From positions 5,483,518-5,547,517 of the forward strand of contig CAJSYZ010000001.1 of the NCBI GenBank assembly GCA_910574455.1: a DNA stretch of 64,000 nucleotides, read 5' to 3'. Of the stretch, positions 22,026 through 33,097 are shown piece after piece; within the stretch, counting starts at the first letter, position 1, and every line of letters begins with the position of its first letter. Both the position numbers and the translations under genes were made by a program. The DNA comes from Trichaptum fuscoviolaceum. Lineage: Eukaryota > Basidiomycota > Agaricomycetes > Hymenochaetales > Trichaptaceae. The notes under the pieces are model-generated. The model was not told the DNA's origin and ran no database searches. It saw only the letters and a list, made by a program, of their open reading frames with translations.

Positions 22026-22140
22026 GGGCCGGCGCCGTGCGCTTCTCTCGCATCTCTTTCGCCTTCGACTTCGACTTCGTTTCTGTCCGTCTGAATCTGT
22101 TCTTCTGTTTCCAAGCGCCTTAATATGTTCTATTATCTCG

Positions 22141-22195
22141 ACGTCAATCGCCAATCGCCCATCGCCAATCGCCCATCGCCAAACGCCCATCGCTA
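22141..22195. repeat. short tandem repeat in the bHLH 3' region
   Basis: About six 7-8 nt units alternating CCAATCG and CCCATCG. It lies in the presumed 3' untranslated region. Confidence 0.6.
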
Positions 22196-22767
22196 GGCCC
22201 GGCTGGCTCAGGATGGGGGAGTGGATGGGGGGAAAGTTGTACTCCTGCTACTGCGCTTTTATACCTATCTATCTATATCCCCTCCCTTTCCCTCCCCTTT
22301 ACCTGCCTTCGTCCAGCCGTCTTCTCTCGTCTTCTCGACTATCGACTATTGACTATCGTCTCTCGACCCGCCTTAACCAATATCCCTCCCTCTCTACTTC
22401 TGCTGCTGCTGCTACTGCTTATTGTGTACTACCTTCTCCTCGCTGATCCTTTCTTTCCACCTTTATTACCCCACTTAACCGACCGTCGCTCATTGCACCC
22501 CTTTTTTCTTTTTCTTTCATATTCTTTAGCTGATTTACTTGAGGACCGGCCGGCCCTAGCTCGTTCGAGCGTTCGAGTTCACCCCCGAGTTTTCTACCCA
22601 AAACACCCCCCCCGGCGCTCCGCGCTCCGACCGCCTGTGGCCGGTCCTGTCCTTTACCTTTACCGTTACCTTTACCCTCAACCGCTTTGAAGCTCATTAG
22701 ATAGTAAACTCCCCACCCACAACCCTCTCCCTCACCTACCCCCTACTTCCGTTCTACCGCCTCCATC

Positions 22768-22792
22768 GAAAGAAAGAAAGAAAGAAAGAAAG
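22768..22792. repeat. (GAAA)n microsatellite
   Basis: Six uninterrupted copies of GAAA. Confidence 0.9.
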
Positions 22793-23546
22793 GTCTCGTC
22801 TGTCTTGTCTTGTCTTCTCGTCGTTGTACTATTGTGTGCCGCGTATATGTGCCCGGTGTGTGTGTGTCGACGGGTCGACGGTAGTGAAATCCCGCTTCCC
22901 GCTTTGCGTGGCGGTCAGTCAAAGATATTACGATATATATTATATTATTTCTTTTTTGCTCTCATCTGCGAATGCTCTGGTGTGATATCTGTGTGTGTGG
23001 CGGATTGAGTGGAAGACAATGGGATTATAGTGTGAAAACAAAAAGGCGACTTCGTCCGACGTGAGATCTTCATACAATATTGAATGATCGACACGGCTAG
23101 TTGAATGCTTCAGAGTGCTTCAAGCAGTCTTGTCCCGTTCAGATCCCTTTCTCTATACAGAGACGCAGAGAAACGAAGTATATGTATTATTATTTCCAAT
23201 CATATATGGTACATTAAACTGATGGTAGAGGTTTGTTAACTGCAGCTTTCGTCACGATTACTTCTACATGCATGTACTGAGTGCTACGATTCATACGAAG
23301 GCCGCGGAGAATGCAAAGAAGCCGCCATCCGATAGTCTGCATTGCGTTCCTTTCTCCCCGGGCCGACGGGGACGCAGTGGCCTTCTGTGAGTCTGTGCTT
23401 GACTTCGCACTATTCGGGGGGGTCGTTAGAGGGGTGGACGAATTTGGGCCTTGTTCTTCCTGGCTTCGACCTTCGACTCTCGGGGTTCGACCTTCTTGTG
23501 CTGCGCAGTCGGGCCTCGGCGGGACGGACGGGATGAGACGATCAAG

Positions 23547-23601
<55 letters not shown>
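23547..23601. repeat. GAACCA hexanucleotide repeat
   Basis: Nine copies of GAACCA. It reads as Glu-Pro or Asn-Gln on the plus strand and Gly-Ser or Phe-Trp on the minus strand, so the long frames across it are partly created by the repeat. Confidence 0.9.
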
Positions 23602-26084
23602 TGATGAATGAAAAGAGAACTGTCGAATACCCGTCCCATAGCATGCAGATGCTGACGAGCGCGGCCAAAATACTGCCGCGAAGCTGTGAAGACGAGTACG
23701 AGTACGATGAATCCCCTTGATCGTGCGGATACGCTCGTCGCTTAGGCGGAGCAGCTATTTTCGTTTCGAGAGCGCCCGTGAGATCATCGGACGAAGGTGC
23801 GTCCACTTCCCAATATTCGGTCAAGTGAGAAAAAAAAACATATATATATTCGTCCACATGCCGTTGGAGAAAGGTAGGAAACCCTCGCTCCTCGATCTCC
23901 AATGATCGACTCGAAATCTGCTCGCAAACAGGTTGTCAAGACGGGGCTGAGGACTGGTTGAGAAGGGTCACCCAAGGGCGGATAGAAGACGCGTGCGCGC
24001 GCGCAGATCGCCAAAGATGGCGAAAGTCGGCGAAACCCAAAGACCATAGATCAAACAGCTTCTCCGAGTTGCTATTCTTAGGCTATGTCTGGGTCTCGTG
24101 GTCGTCGCTCGCTTCGTATTCAATGACCTCCTCGGCGAGGGGCGGGCAGAAGGGCTGGAACGAGGCGAGAAGCAGAAGCGGCGGTCATTCAGGCGAATGC
24201 TTCAGTGTATACGATATGTAGCGGCCCTGAAAGATGCTTGGACTGGCAGGGCAGCACTCTGTATGACTCGAACGGGTTCGAAGAGATTACAGGGAGGTCC
24301 CACGCTGAGATAGCCATCTTCGGGGAGAGGACTTTCAAAATCGACTTCTGAGTAGAAGGACGAAGAAATCATGAGTAGGTTGATCATTGATAGGCGCAGC
24401 ATACGGAACCACATACACGATAGACAACGCAGGATTGCGCAATCCTATATCCATATGCAAGTGGCAAGGTTGAAATAAGGGGTGCACGCGAGAGGCAGAC
24501 AGACAGACAAACAGACGCCAAAAATCGAAAACTCGTCGGAGACAGCCTGAATGGAAAAGTTAAACCGAAGCTTAAACGGAGCAGTGATATTGCTGCTGAA
24601 GGCTAATTAATCATGAGGAGTGCGCCTCAGCTGCCCTATCGGAATCTCCCCCAGCCGGCTTCGAATTAGACATTTTCGAATTAAGGGAGATTAATGAGCA
24701 CGATGGGCGGTGTCTGACGGAAGCGCATTGCTCGCTCGTGCTGATGCATGCCGCAGCGGACACGGATGCGGGCTGATCGTCCCGACTCGGTGCAGTGTCC
24801 ACGCGCACCACGGGAGCACAGGCGTTTTCCAGAACGCGCAGGAGGAGCGCACGGAGCTGTCAATAGGACTCATATCCCTCGAACCTGGGCGAGGGAGGCG
24901 ATGCGGGTGCGCGTGCGCATGGGCCGTACGATGGAGAGGTGGGGCCCGATGGAACTTGATGAATGGTAGGGTGCACATTGTACATGTGCAAAGGTGTGTT
25001 GTGCAGCATGATAGTCGGACATCGCCAAGCTGAGGCCCGCGCATATCAGGTGCAAAGAACGGCTGCGCCCCTTGAGCGGATGAGTCAACTCCGCCGACCT
25101 CTTTTCTGATGACCAGATACGAGCTGGAGCCTGGCCAAGGCGGTGAATTGTTCGAGACGCGCCTCCAGACAGTCTCAACATAATTTTGCAGAAATCCTTG
25201 TTTCATCGACTTGGGACTGCATCTTTTGCTTCGCCGTGCTGTCGATCACCACCCAAACTTGGTTCAGGACAGGACTGGTTTAAGCGATCTAATATTTTTT
25301 TCTGCTATCAAACGCACAAGCTTCAAGATCGCTCGCCGACCCTGAGATAAATTAGACGTGTGCATCGTATGGATCGCTGTGGATGATGCGTACAAGATAT
25401 GACTGATCGAACAGTCCAAACCGTCCAGAGTAAGGGTAATAAATTGACGCTGTGTTAGACGTTTCGCGGTGCAAATAGTCCGCAGACGGAACGTCTTATT
25501 CGTCCGAGTGGTGATGTCCTTGAGGACTAGATCATGCAGCCGATACAAGAGAATGAGACGGTCCCGGGCGGAATTGTCTTCAAAATCAAATTGTGAGAAA
25601 CAACGCGGTGGACGGCCCAAATAGAGACGCGTACCAAGTCGAGTGACTTCGCAAAGTCGGGTTGAGACCAGCATGACCAAACGACGGATTGCTCCCGCAG
25701 ACTTTCGTAACGGGGAGATAAGCAAATCGAACGCGTATGAGAGGATAATGGATCACACACAAACAGAAAAGGTTGTTTCTCGGTGTGCCAAACAGACACA
25801 GATGCATGCGCGCCATGCGTGCCAACCCTTCTCGGCGCCGCACCCCGTTTCCAGAACGCGTCGGAAAGCCCAGACGCACAAGGGCCTGTCACTAGGGCTG
25901 ATATAACGAGTATGAGGACCGGTGGAGATGATCGTAGAGCATGGCTTGGATGTGGGGTAGGCCGTCGTATGAGAAGGGTGGCACGAGTCGCAACGATGCT
26001 GTCCTTGGCCGAACGCAGGCCGAGAGGCCAGAGTTCCCGCAAACGTTTGGTCTCTCATCAGACTCGTTTGAGTAGAGAAGTTCC

Positions 26085-26841
26085 AGTATAATTTGCCTTG
26101 CGAAAGTGTCAGCAACTCGACTGGCCAAGTCAGAGAGTTACGGACGCGGTGATGTTGTTACTGCAAGAGAATACGTTTCAGATATGATTGAGCTCGCTTA
26201 CATCTACGTATATTACTAACAATATGACTTTTCGCAACAACCGTATCGAAGTAGGCGTCTCGGAGCGTCATCCAGAAGTCCGAAGATACACATGGACAAT
26301 CGTTTCCGTTTTCGCCAGAGTACTAAGAGCTTGAATCCATATGTTTTGCTTCATTTACTTCCTCTGAGAGCACATGGACGAGTATTATGTTGCCCGTGGC
26401 TTCGAATAGAACAAGCAGGAGTGAATCAATTGGAAATGCAGCGAGGCAAAGAACATGGGTGTATATGGTGAACCGTTTGTCGTTCGTCCAACATGAATAG
26501 CCGGAACTTCGGCAACATTTATCTGCCGAGATTAGCTCCCGAAATGGCAATTGCTTCCCAATTTCGGTAACTTGAGCTTGTTTGATGACGATAGCAACTG
26601 GTTGGTTGAAAGGCCGTTCCCAGGCAATCGACGTTTATTACTGCTTGTTGCACTTTGCTCTTCGACGACGACGGTTGACCTACTTGCCATCGACTCCTTG
26701 ATTGAAAACCTGAAACACTCTCTTCTACAGACGCATACTCTCACTGGCACCATACGCTCCTGTATGAGATTTGACGCGCGACTACAGACCATCACGACAT
26801 ATTTGGAGAATAAAGTGATTTTTGTGATTCTACTTGTATAG
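26085..26841 (+). pseudogene. unrecognised arm gene, decayed (right arm)
   Basis: The partner of 16077-15263. The conserved stretch LFDDDSNWLVERPFPGNRRL to SCMRFDARLQ is open at 26551-26841, but the upstream part (GQVRELRT then stop; SDMIELAYIY then stop) is broken. Both copies lie at the inner edge of their arm, next to the spacer. No family is recognised. Confidence 0.35.
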
Positions 26842-27273
26842 CTGTCCTGATATTCGTGTCTTTTCTTCAGTGTGCCGCCGATATTAGATGAGCCTCGCAT
26901 CTATGTATACTAGCCGTTATCGCTCCTAGACAAGTCTAATACAAAACGGAGATAAAGTGAAATGGGACTCTCGTATCGTCACTCACTACGCCTCCAGGTG
27001 CTCACTCCTACCTTTTAATTCGACAGCTAGCATAAACAATCAAATTGAACCAGAGCTTTCTTCGTTCTCACTGTGAAACTTCCTGGGGGCACTTTCTTCA
27101 TTCATGATATACGCATAGCGTCCCGGCTAACAACAAGTGCAACTGCCTAAGACCTTCGGATCTCAACTGTTTCTTTGCCAAGATAGCATGCGAGCGCCAT
27201 GCACACCGCTGCTGGCGTTCTAGAGATTCTGATATACAGTAATCACTTTGTACTCTTCCACGCTCACGACAAG
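26842..27273. other. intergenic, mirror of 14802-15262
   Basis: No gene is seen. It holds the 3' flank of the right-arm F-box gene. Confidence 0.4.
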
Positions 27274-28251
27274 CTACTCATACAAACCAATCCATGGCTT
27301 GCACCGCTCAATATGCGGAGCCCCAGGATATGCATTCACTGGCGTAACCAACTTCGCACACACAACAAGCCGGCCTTCACATTGATGAACCTCATCGTCA
27401 AAACTCCTAACCCATGAGTCAACATCATCGAATTTCTCCTCGGGATTGAGATCGCGCGCCATGGCGGGAGTGGAGCGCAGATAGAGGATATTGTTGGACT
27501 CGGGCGACTCCAGGCGGAGTAAGGGGAGGAACTCAGACTTGAACCACAACGAATCGCGCTTGCTTGGGACGGTTGTTAAGTCGAAGAAGATGCGCGGAAT
27601 CGCGCGGAGCGCCTTGGCATAATTGTCCTCCTGCCTGATTCGGCCGTAGGGTGTTCGAAATAGCCCTAACTTGGCGTCGATAATCTGAAAAACTTGCGTA
27701 GAGACACTGCGTAGACGAAGAAAGTCTGAAGTCGAACGATCCGGTAGGATGATGGCCAGCTCCTGGAGCGGGTCCGAATGACTGAAGTGTATGCGAAGGA
27801 GTCGCAGTGCTTGGCTACACGGGTCGTTTCCTATGCATGCGAAGCTTTTCAAGGAGATGCATTTACTGAACAGGCGGTGAAGCTGACCGACTGCATCATC
27901 GGCAAGGTTCTCGTCGAGGATCCAGACCTTCTTCACGGTCCGCGCGATAAAATCTACGGATTTTATTTTCAGACCTTTAAGGAAGCTCACAACCTGGTTC
28001 GTTGACTCAAGGACAACCTTCTCGTAGAGTAGAGGCTCCACCCAATCCTTAACGTCCTTCGACACTAAACAGCACGCGTACGCTGTCTGTTGTCGCTGAT
28101 GGTCGTCATCCACCGTTGAGCTAGGGAAAACAGATACTTCGAAGATCTTCCGCACGATCTCAACAGGAATGTTTGCGAAGCCATAAGTGTTAGGGACGTC
28201 ATCGACTGCATTTGCTACGTTCTGTTTGTCGTCCGCTGCAGCAGAGCTCAT
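27274..28251 (-). CDS. F-box-like domain protein, family copy 4 (right arm)
   Basis: An intact 325-residue frame, mirror partner of 13824-14801. It has the same F-box-like start (PVEIVRKIFEVSV) and end (ERCKPWIGLYE). About 20 residues differ, for example VCPSS to VFPSS, KALKIKSADF to KGLKIKSVDF and AVHAYPG to PVNAYPG. The start is placed at 28251 for the same reason as its partner; an in-frame ATG at 28335 would add 28 residues. Two open, diverging copies fit either retained function in both or a recent duplication. Confidence 0.8.
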   Translation of the reverse strand: MSSAAADDKQNVANAVDDVPNTYGFANIPVEIVRKIFEVSVFPSSTVDDDHQRQQTAYACCLVSKDVKDWVEPLLYEKVVLESTNQVVSFLKGLKIKSVDFIARTVKKVWILDENLADDAVGQLHRLFSKCISLKSFACIGNDPCSQALRLLRIHFSHSDPLQELAIILPDRSTSDFLRLRSVSTQVFQIIDAKLGLFRTPYGRIRQEDNYAKALRAIPRIFFDLTTVPSKRDSLWFKSEFLPLLRLESPESNNILYLRSTPAMARDLNPEEKFDDVDSWVRSFDDEVHQCEGRLVVCAKLVTPVNAYPGAPHIERCKPWIGLYE

Positions 28252-28869
28252 GGTGGTCAGTCGAGAACAGCGAGGCAAGTGCATAATCCGGCGATCTCCG
28301 GCTTCTACGCCGATATTACGATATTCGAACTCCACTCAGGCTGCCGCTCCGGCACACTGGCATAAATTAGGCAACTCTGAAGAAAATACTTGTCAGAATC
28401 ATCCATGTTATTATATGGTGCAGCACACTCTATATGTGAGTACTCAAGCTGGAGTCATTAGCTATTTCCCTGACAAGTCTGTCTATGTTAAAGTAGAGAT
28501 ACGGTGAAATGAAATTCTCGTACATTCCCCAGTGATCTATCTCGCCCGTCCATTCTACAGCTACCATCAGCAACCAGAAGTGAACCTACATATCGGTTTC
28601 ATGTTAGGCAGCTGAGAATGCTCGTGATGATTTGAAGGCTCTTCTTACTAACTGGACTTCCTGATGCCCTTGGATTTCAACTGTTTTTTTGCCTACGTAC
28701 CGGGCGAGAGTTACGTATACGTCAGCCGGAGTTTCCCAAACTACTCTGTCCCAAGTTCCTGATACTCAATCTTTGCTTCAACATCTTCAGTATTCACGAC
28801 AATCTGCGCAGTAACTGTTCCGCTCATTTTGTCAATAAATAATAACTGATCCTTTAACCTTTCCAAGCG
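28252..28869. other. intergenic upstream of right-arm F-box gene
   Basis: No gene is seen. Up to about 28630 it mirrors 13440-13823; beyond that it is right-arm-only DNA. Confidence 0.4.
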
Positions 28870-29087
28870 CAAATCTAGACAAGCATTCCGCCACCGTCCA
28901 ATACGACCTTCTGACCCATGATGTACTTGCATCCGGAAAGCAACCGTGTCAGTGTTGTGGCGTCTATCAGGTGCACTCTGTTATTTAATGAGCTACCTTT
29001 ATGACATTTCTTCCACTCGAACATTTGACACGAAGGACCAACACAGATCCTCCGACACTTGCATACGACGAGCAGATGAGGTCTCAC
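28870..29087 (-). pseudogene. SDR relic g, C-terminal fragment
   Basis: The end of a minus-strand frame reads SGCKYIMGQKVVLDGGGMLV-stop, clearly the last exon of the SDR family (intact copies: CKYITGQRIEVDGGAKYV). Upstream sequence is too decayed to align. No partner exists in the left arm, whose sequence skips this 782-nt stretch. Confidence 0.65.
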
Positions 29088-29790
29088 TATCCGCTTTCTC
29101 TACAGCAGCAATCCCGCCTGAGTTATTCCGTATATCCTGTTCTCCTGGCTTCGATTTGATTATCTTGCATCACCACAAATAATTAAGAAAGGAGCTTGGG
29201 TTTGGTCGAATATCCATACTCTATCCGTAAAGCAAATTATCTTAAACTATCTTGCAGCCGCATAAAGCTATGGTCACATCCTCGGGGTAAGGTAGAGCCC
29301 ATAACCGCACTGAAAGTACAGTAAGTGAACATATAATGTGCCGCATCTACATTTTCGGGACACTGACTACATCTCGTCGACAATTCCAATGGCGCATACT
29401 ATCGTGAGTATTCTGCTCTGAGTTATTATCACGCAATTGACGGATATTTATTGAGTGATAAAAAAGCAAATTGTCTGTGCAGCACATGTCAAACATTTAC
29501 CCTAATGCATCGAAGCACAGATTCCTCATTTTTTCTCAACATGAGGAAGACTGATCCTGTCTTGCCTTCCCAAGACGCGTAACAGGACGCATTCCGTGAA
29601 TTACCCTGCCTCATTCAAGAACCCGTAATTATAGACTTGTCATATTCATCTGCATCGTCGTTTACTTCCGTTACTCCTACATTTTCACTGATTGATATTT
29701 ATAAGTTCTACCATCAGCAGACTAAGAACCATCAAATAAATCTCATCCCGAAAGGCGAGCCGTACCCATTCTCTCAAACTAATCTCAAAT
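29088..29790. other. intergenic between SDR relic g and SDR-d
   Basis: No gene is seen. From about 29420 to 29655 it matches left-arm 13200-13440, after which the left-arm deletion begins. Confidence 0.4.
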
Positions 29791-30744
29791 TCACACGTAC
29801 TTCTCACCCCCATCCAGCTCGATTCTCTGCCCCGCGATGTACTTGCATCTATCATGTGCCTTTCAGTACGTACAGCTCGACTAATCATTGACCACGGACT
29901 TACTTCATACAAAAGATATAGGCTTCTGCAATCTCATCCGGCTCAGCTATGTGCTTTACGGGAAGCTTCTTCGTTAAGCTATCGAACATTTTCTCGAGTT
30001 CATTCGGTGGATATGCATCCCAGAGCTATTAATGAAATCCTGTGAGCGTGCGTATATAATTCCCAGTTAAATCCTCACCTCTGTTTTTACCGCTCCCGAG
30101 CATACACTGTTCACTCGAATTGGGGCCATATCTACGGCTAGACCGCGCGTAAACCCATCTACTGCGCCGGACACCGCGCTTCCCAAAAACCACCCAGGAC
30201 GGGGTCTGAGGAAGGCCGTTCCTATGCCATAGTCAGCGGATAAAAAAGCCAAGTTCATTGAGCTTTACCTGTAGTGAGCGTCACAGACCCACCCTTTCGA
30301 AATTTCGCTGCTTTAGCTGCAATCGCGGCTCCCCAGAACCGTACGTTGAATAAGTCTACACTTATACTGTAAGTAATCCAGTCCATTTGCACGAGGTTCT
30401 ATCGGCGTCTTACTGTTTCCCGCGACCGTTCCGTCCTCTTCAAACTTCAGTTTGTCCCCACTCGTCCACACCAGATGATCGATCTCGCCAATATTGCTCA
30501 AGAATGTCTTGATAGAGCTCGCGTCGTTTCCATCAACCACGTCACCTGAAATAGCGCCCACCACTGAAGCACTCGCTACATCCGCCCTCAGACGCTCCAC
30601 TGCGTTCTCAACTTTGGCCTTATTCGAAGACCCGATTACGACCCGGGCAGCTTCTTGGAGCAAAGCTGCTTTCGCAACGCCGTAACCGATTCCAGAGGAA
30701 CCACCGATAACGACTATAACTTGGCCTGCGAGATTGGAAGACAT
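29791..30744 (-). CDS. SDR family oxidoreductase copy d, intact
   Basis: Five exons (30744-30414, 30355-30269, 30221-30079, 30025-29904, 29848-29791) are 331, 87, 143, 122 and 58 nt and join in frame to 246 residues. The Rossmann start is VIVVIGGSSGIGYGVAKAAL, with Gly in place of the usual Thr of TGxxxGIG, and IDHLVWTSG where most SDRs have NNAG. Near residue 150 the usual catalytic YxxxK is absent: the region reads PGWFLGSAVSGAVDGFTRGLAVDMAPIRVNSV. The C-terminus is KYIAGQRIELDGGEKYV. It is expected to bind NAD(P) in the cytosol; whether it is an active reductase is open. It shares a 352-nt divergent promoter with SDR-c. Confidence 0.88.
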
Positions 30745-31096
30745 CTTAGGAGCAGCATAATCTCGTATTTCACCGGTCTTCTTATAACTCTAATGCCGAA
30801 GTAGGTCAATGCGGGTATTGATATCATTATGAACGAAGCCGAGGACCATCGCACTATTATTGCCTTTTTGGGTTGAAGTTGTCACCGTTAATGCATCATC
30901 TATAAACCATATTAGGGAGGAAGGCATGTCATAGTGATGACACTTTGAGTCCAAAAAGGAGCAATCTGCGCATTGATGGTCGGCTGCGTCGACGAGTTTC
31001 TTAGCGGACGATCTTGACATCATGCCTAGGCAGTAACTGCAAGGTATAAAACCCCATAAAAATGCGACGGCAAGATGCACCTCGAATCACTACAAC
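30745..31096. promoter_or_regulatory. divergent promoter of SDR-d and SDR-c
   Basis: The two starts are 352 nt apart. On the plus side GGTATAAAACC puts a TATA box at 31045-31051, 46 nt before the SDR-c ATG. On the minus side GAGTTATAAGAAG gives a TATA-like box near 30780-30787, about 36 nt before the SDR-d ATG. The SDR-c leader GCAAGATGCACCTCGAA also precedes SDR-e at about 33073-33090. Confidence 0.65.
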
Positions 31097-32072
31097 ATGT
31101 CTTCTAACCTTGCAAGCCAGACCGTAGTCATCATCGGCGGTTCCTCTGGAATTGGATACGGCGTCGCAAAGGCGGCCTTACTCGAACATGCAACTCGCGT
31201 TATCATTGGCTCTTCATCCAAGGATAAAGTTGAGGATGCGGTCAAGCGTCTGAGAGCAGATACCGCAAGCGCTTCTGTTCCGGGCGCGATCTCGGGCGAC
31301 ATAGTCGATGGTAAGGATGCGAACTCTATCAAGGCATTCCTTGAGAAGGCCGGCGAGATTGATCACTTGGTGTGGACAAGCGGAGATGCGCTCAATTATG
31401 TTGGCCAGGATTTCTTAGCGCATAAGGGTAAGCTGTTCTTGCATACATCTACTTAACTACTCCATGTGTTTACCTTGCGAAAACACATCTAGATGTCTTT
31501 GACGTTCGTTTTTGGGGTGCAGCGATCGCGGCGAAGGCGGCTAAATTTCGCAAGGGGGGCTCTGTAACACTCACGACAGGTATTGTCTTTAAGATATTGG
31601 CCGTGCCTTATCAATAGTTAATAATTTACTAGGTGCTATCTTCTTGAGGCCCCGTCCAGGAGTAGCACTTGGAAGCGCGGTGGGGGGCGCAGTCGATGGG
31701 TTCACGAGAGGTTTAGCCGTTGATATGGCACCTATCCGTGTTAATAGCGTCTGTCCTGGTGCTGTGAAAACCGAGGTAAATGCTTCAAGTACTATCTTAT
31801 GCTCTAATGCTCTAACTCAACTCTCACACAGCTCTGGAATACGCACCCACCCGAGGTGCAACAGAATCTATTCAAGATGTTTTCCGAGTCTTCTCTTGTC
31901 AAGCACGTAGCAGACCCGGATGAGGTTGCAGAAGCCTATATATTCTTAATGAAGTTAGTTTTCTGTATCTATTCTGCTCCGTAGTGAGGACAGAGACTGA
32001 CAGGAGTCTACTAGATGCAAATACATAACCGGGCAGAGAATCGAGGTCGATGGTGGAGCGAAATATGTCTAA
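31097..32072 (+). CDS. SDR family oxidoreductase copy c, intact
   Basis: Exons 31097-31427, 31493-31579, 31633-31775, 31832-31953 and 32015-32072 give exactly 741 nt and 246 residues. Features are QTVVIIGGSSGIGYGVAKAA at the nucleotide-binding fold, DHLVWTSGD near residue 100, FDVRFWGA, GSVTLTTG (a strand that ends at the Ser position of classical SDRs), RPRPGVALGSAVGGAVDG without the catalytic Tyr and Lys, then APIRVNSVCPGAVKTE and the C-terminal KYITGQRIEVDGGAKYV. Same architecture and exon lengths as copies d and f. The left arm keeps only relic h of this gene. Confidence 0.9.
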
Positions 32073-32432
32073 CTTTAAGGTCATATGAAAGTCGGAGTAC
32101 AGCTTACTACTTGAGAGCTATTTTGCGTAACTACATTGTATAAACACCTGATGTGATTTGACAAAAAGGATGTTAAACAGATTTCCACCAGATATTGCTT
32201 TCCGGTTATATTTGAATCTACAAAGTCATATGTTATCCATCTGTGTTGTATCACACGAGCCCGAAGACCGAGGGAGCAGTAGACAGCTGTCGGTTCCTCC
32301 GAAAATCTGGAGCATATCATCTGTGACAAACTTGTTGATCTAGCTGCAGCCCGAGTGTTTACTTCTCTGCAACTAAAATGAAGATGAATGGAAGTGATGA
32401 ATGAGTGATCACTGACTATTTGTTCTTACATC
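32073..32432. other. intergenic between SDR-c and tRNA
   Basis: No gene is seen. It mirrors 12433-12839. Confidence 0.4.
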
Positions 32433-32521
32433 GCCCGCCTAGCTCAATCGGATAGAGCGTCAGACTCTTACGAGTACATAAAGGCATCTGAAGGCTGCGA
32501 GTTCGACCCTCGCGGTGGGCT
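32433..32521 (+). tRNA. tRNA-Lys (CTT) with a 15-nt intron, right-arm copy
   Basis: Same fold as the left-arm copy: acceptor 32433-32439 pairs with GGTGGGC, anticodon CTT at 32467-32469, intron 32471-32485, T loop TTCGACC, discriminator T. A TTTTT stop follows at about 32533. It is base-for-base identical to 12432-12344. Confidence 0.94.
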
Positions 32522-33097
32522 ATCGGAACATGTTTTTACTTCTCCAAGTGTGTTTCACAGTGCCGGCCGACGTTTCGGATGCACAGGATTTGTTTTTTAA
32601 CACCCAGATTAAGAGATCCGGCCGGCTACATTCCTTAAAAATCTCAAATTGTTCAAGTTTTGGCTGTATATACATTAACCATTATGATATACCTACACAT
32701 TTTCTGAAATCGTGCCAAGTTGATGTCTGTGTAGCAGAAATAAACCCAGTCAAATATTTGACTAAATTTACTCGGTCACTACACATCTGTTTGCGGTTGT
32801 AGGGTATCCTAAGACCTCCGGCTGTTATGCGTGCGTAGGAAAAGTATGATTCACAGTTGATTACTGCGGTTCGCTGCGAGGCTAGAAGAAATCTTGAAAA
32901 GATGAGGAGTAGCTGGTATGTCCGAGTCACGATCTCGTTGAGGCTCATCGCAGAATGTTTGCCTTTTTTGGCTAAGTTGGCAGGAAAGGGTCATATTGAT
33001 GACATTCTGTTCCCAATGAACGGATAATTCGTTGACCTAAACTGTAGCGGAAAGCTATAAGAGACTAACTGCAAGATGCACCTCGAAGCGCTACACT
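32522..33097. other. intergenic with palindrome, tRNA to SDR-e
   Basis: Mirror of 11778-12343. No protein gene is seen. It includes the palindrome at 32729-32784 and the SDR-e leader with CTATAAGAG near 33055. Confidence 0.45.
32729..32784. repeat. 56-nt imperfect palindrome, right-arm copy
   Basis: The core AGTCAAATATTTGACT is at 32748-32763 and is unchanged from the left arm, with the same GTGTAG...CTACAC ends. Confidence 0.6.

Larger units (their letters stand above)
22026..26084. other. right part of the unique spacer
   Basis: No confident gene. It holds the bHLH 3' region, two simple repeats, and several mutually overlapping open frames without family resemblance. The one at 23902-23426 (minus, 158 codons) has a possible membrane segment (ILAALVSICMLW) followed by a Gly-Ser run made by the hexanucleotide repeat; it is possible but weak. 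Two pieces near 24815-24900 and 25845-25930 share TTTCCAGAACGCG and nearby sequence and may be an old duplication. Confidence 0.45.

Noticed and set aside
21446..22114. A 222-codon Pro-rich minus-strand frame
   Set aside because: Complement of Gly/Ser-rich codons of the bHLH tail; overlaps the other shadow.
23214..23902. Minus-strand frames with a Phe-Trp run or a Gly-Ser run
   Set aside because: Both runs come from the GAACCA hexanucleotide read in different frames. One frame has a possible membrane segment, but evidence is too thin for a gene call.
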